From Lachnospiraceae bacterium (lineage in GTDB: Bacteria > Bacillota > Clostridia > Lachnospirales > Lachnospiraceae), in NCBI GenBank assembly GCA_021200995.1, contig JAJQFS010000003.1, forward strand, positions 1-32,314: 32,314 nucleotides of DNA, given 5' to 3'. A model generated the notes under the pieces. It saw only the letters and a program-made list of their open reading frames with translations. It was not told the DNA's origin and made no database searches. Positions 31,400 to 32,314 of the stretch are shown here, piece after piece (the stretch's first letter is position 1; the number at the start of each line of letters is the position of its first letter). The position numbers and the translations under genes are program-made.

Positions 31400-32221
31400 T
31401 TAGCGAATATTGTCGGTGCGGAAACAGAGGTTGGGAGATTGCCTGGGATATTTCAGGAATATGTCACCATTTCGAGAAGGACTTTCAAAGGGATCTGCTC
31501 CGCTTAAAACAGCTTCGGCTGCATCCAGAAGGGAATCGATGGACTCTGGAGGGAGAATATTCGGCTTATGTCCGGTGCAGACGCGTGTCGGATTTAATGC
31601 TTTCATTTTTATCAGGCTTTCCCGATAATGTTCTACCGTATCCGCATTCCACTCAGTCATCGCAACTTCGCGCGCACTTATGTTGTCGCCGACAAAAAGG
31701 CTTCCGGACTGCTGATCATAGACAGAAAGGCTTCCGTGCGTATGTCCGGGCGTGTAGAGAACAGACACCTCTCGGCCGCCCAGGTTAATCACAGCTCCGT
31801 CCTCAATCGCAACTGGTTCGGGACCTGTGGGCTGCAGACTCTCCGCCAGAGTTTTTCCCATGGGCATGTGCGAAATGTCGTCCTTACGAAATTCCAGGGT
31901 CGCCATCTTATGATAAACATCCAGTTCTGCCGGGTTAATATAAGCTGGAGCAAATTCGGCGTTGCCGCCTGCGTGATCCGGGTGGCAATGAGTGTTGATG
32001 ACGATGACGGGCAGGTGGGTAATTTTTTCCACGGTCTCCTTCAGGGAACCGACGCCGATGCCAGTGTCTATCAGCAGGGCATTCTCATCACCGATCACCA
32101 GATATTGCTGGAAGCCTACAGGGGGAGAGGAGAAATTGTATATGCCGCTGCTAAGTGCAGTTACTGTGATTTCGTTTTGAAAAGGGGGCCTGGGACGGTT
32201 TACGGTTTCTGATTTGTTCAT
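31400..32221 (-). CDS. MBL-fold metallo-hydrolase, copy B (intact)
   Basis: A 273-residue protein starting at ATG 32221 behind GGAGGT. Metal ligands: H78-C-H80-P-D82-H83, His160 in P-G-H-T-H-G-S, Asp179 in V-G-D-N and His218 in G-H-K-P-N, so a full dinuclear site. This is the glyoxalase-II/lactonase-like branch (COG0491-type): cleavage of a thioester, lactone or similar bond is expected. It is the intact counterpart of the frameshifted gene at 21185-22002, and it differs from the plus-strand MBL gene at 3998, which lacks the last histidine. It is convergent with the relic and its hairpin. Its upstream region runs off the window. Confidence 0.92.
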   Translation of the reverse strand: MNKSETVNRPRPPFQNEITVTALSSGIYNFSSPPVGFQQYLVIGDENALLIDTGIGVGSLKETVEKITHLPVIVINTHCHPDHAGGNAEFAPAYINPAELDVYHKMATLEFRKDDISHMPMGKTLAESLQPTGPEPVAIEDGAVINLGGREVSVLYTPGHTHGSLSVYDQQSGSLFVGDNISAREVAMTEWNADTVEHYRESLIKMKALNPTRVCTGHKPNILPPESIDSLLDAAEAVLSGADPFESPSRNGDIFLKYPRQSPNLCFRTDNIR

Positions 32222-32314
32222 AAGATATTCACCTCCGGTTGAAATTGATTAATCATCTTCCAAGAAATCGAGTGGTTATTTGGAAAGAGGTTGTGCTGCC
32301 CTTCCGAAACTGAT

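Larger units (their letters stand above)
29657..32314. repeat. Duplicated module, copy B
   Basis: Counterpart of 19591-22094, with the same gene order, orientation and intergenic motifs. Here the Sel1 gene and MBL gene are intact, while LysR has a C-terminal frameshift and the tannase-like gene is reduced to two ends. Similarity continues to the last base of the window. Confidence 0.85.

Noticed and set aside
19591-32314. Mobile element as the cause of the duplicated module
   Set aside because: No transposase, integrase, terminal inverted repeats or target-site duplication can be seen at the ends of either copy; homologous or illegitimate duplication is enough to explain it.

Overview
The window looks like chromosomal DNA of an anaerobic, gut-type Firmicute, most likely a clostridial or Lachnospiraceae-like organism. 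This rests on AT-rich intergenic promoters with TTGACA/TATAAT-like boxes, strong AGGAGG-type ribosome sites, an occasional TTG start, Fe-S and flavin redox proteins, and a Dpp/Opp-type peptide-class transporter. The taxon is inferred; there is no rRNA or other marker gene. No tRNA, CRISPR, transposase or phage gene is visible.

Layout. (1) 1-6125: the 3' part of a subtype-B tannase-like hydrolase, an unrecognised tandem thioredoxin-like protein, a serine esterase, an MBL-fold hydrolase, and a second tannase-like gene that is a pseudogene with a lost start, an in-frame stop and a deletion of the nucleophile segment. (2) 6188-8925: two tandem Fes/esterase-D-like proteins, the first without its serine nucleophile. 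(3) 8933-15843: a LysR regulator divergent from a complete ABC importer (lipoprotein receptor, two permeases, two ATPases). (4) 15856-19578: a small membrane protein divergent from an intact tannase-like gene and a type-B carboxylesterase. (5) 19591-22094: a decayed copy of a module (Sel1 pseudogene, LysR, relic of a tannase-like start, frameshifted MBL gene). (6) 22292-29369: a six-gene operon encoding a lactonase-like propeller, a repetitive beta-rich protein, a fumarate-reductase-like flavoprotein, a 2[4Fe-4S] ferredoxin, a CoxS-like [2Fe-2S] protein and a CoxM-like flavoprotein with a whole GltD-like NAD(P)H oxidoreductase inserted in it. (7) 29471-32314: the second copy of the Sel1/LysR/tannase-relic/MBL module, running off the window.

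Working model (inference). The esterases have no signal peptides, so ester-bearing substrates would be imported by the ABC system and hydrolysed in the cytoplasm; plant aryl or galloyl esters are plausible given the tannase-like family. The released acid or aromatic would be reduced by the flavoprotein, fed by NAD(P)H through the CoxM-GltD fusion and the small Fe-S proteins. The repeated LysR/tannase/MBL module, in different stages of decay, suggests duplication and diversification of substrate-specific cassettes.

The most unusual items are the nested CoxM-GltD fusion in an operon lacking a molybdenum subunit, the tannase-like copies at successive stages of decay, and small promoter or leader motifs conserved between duplicated copies.
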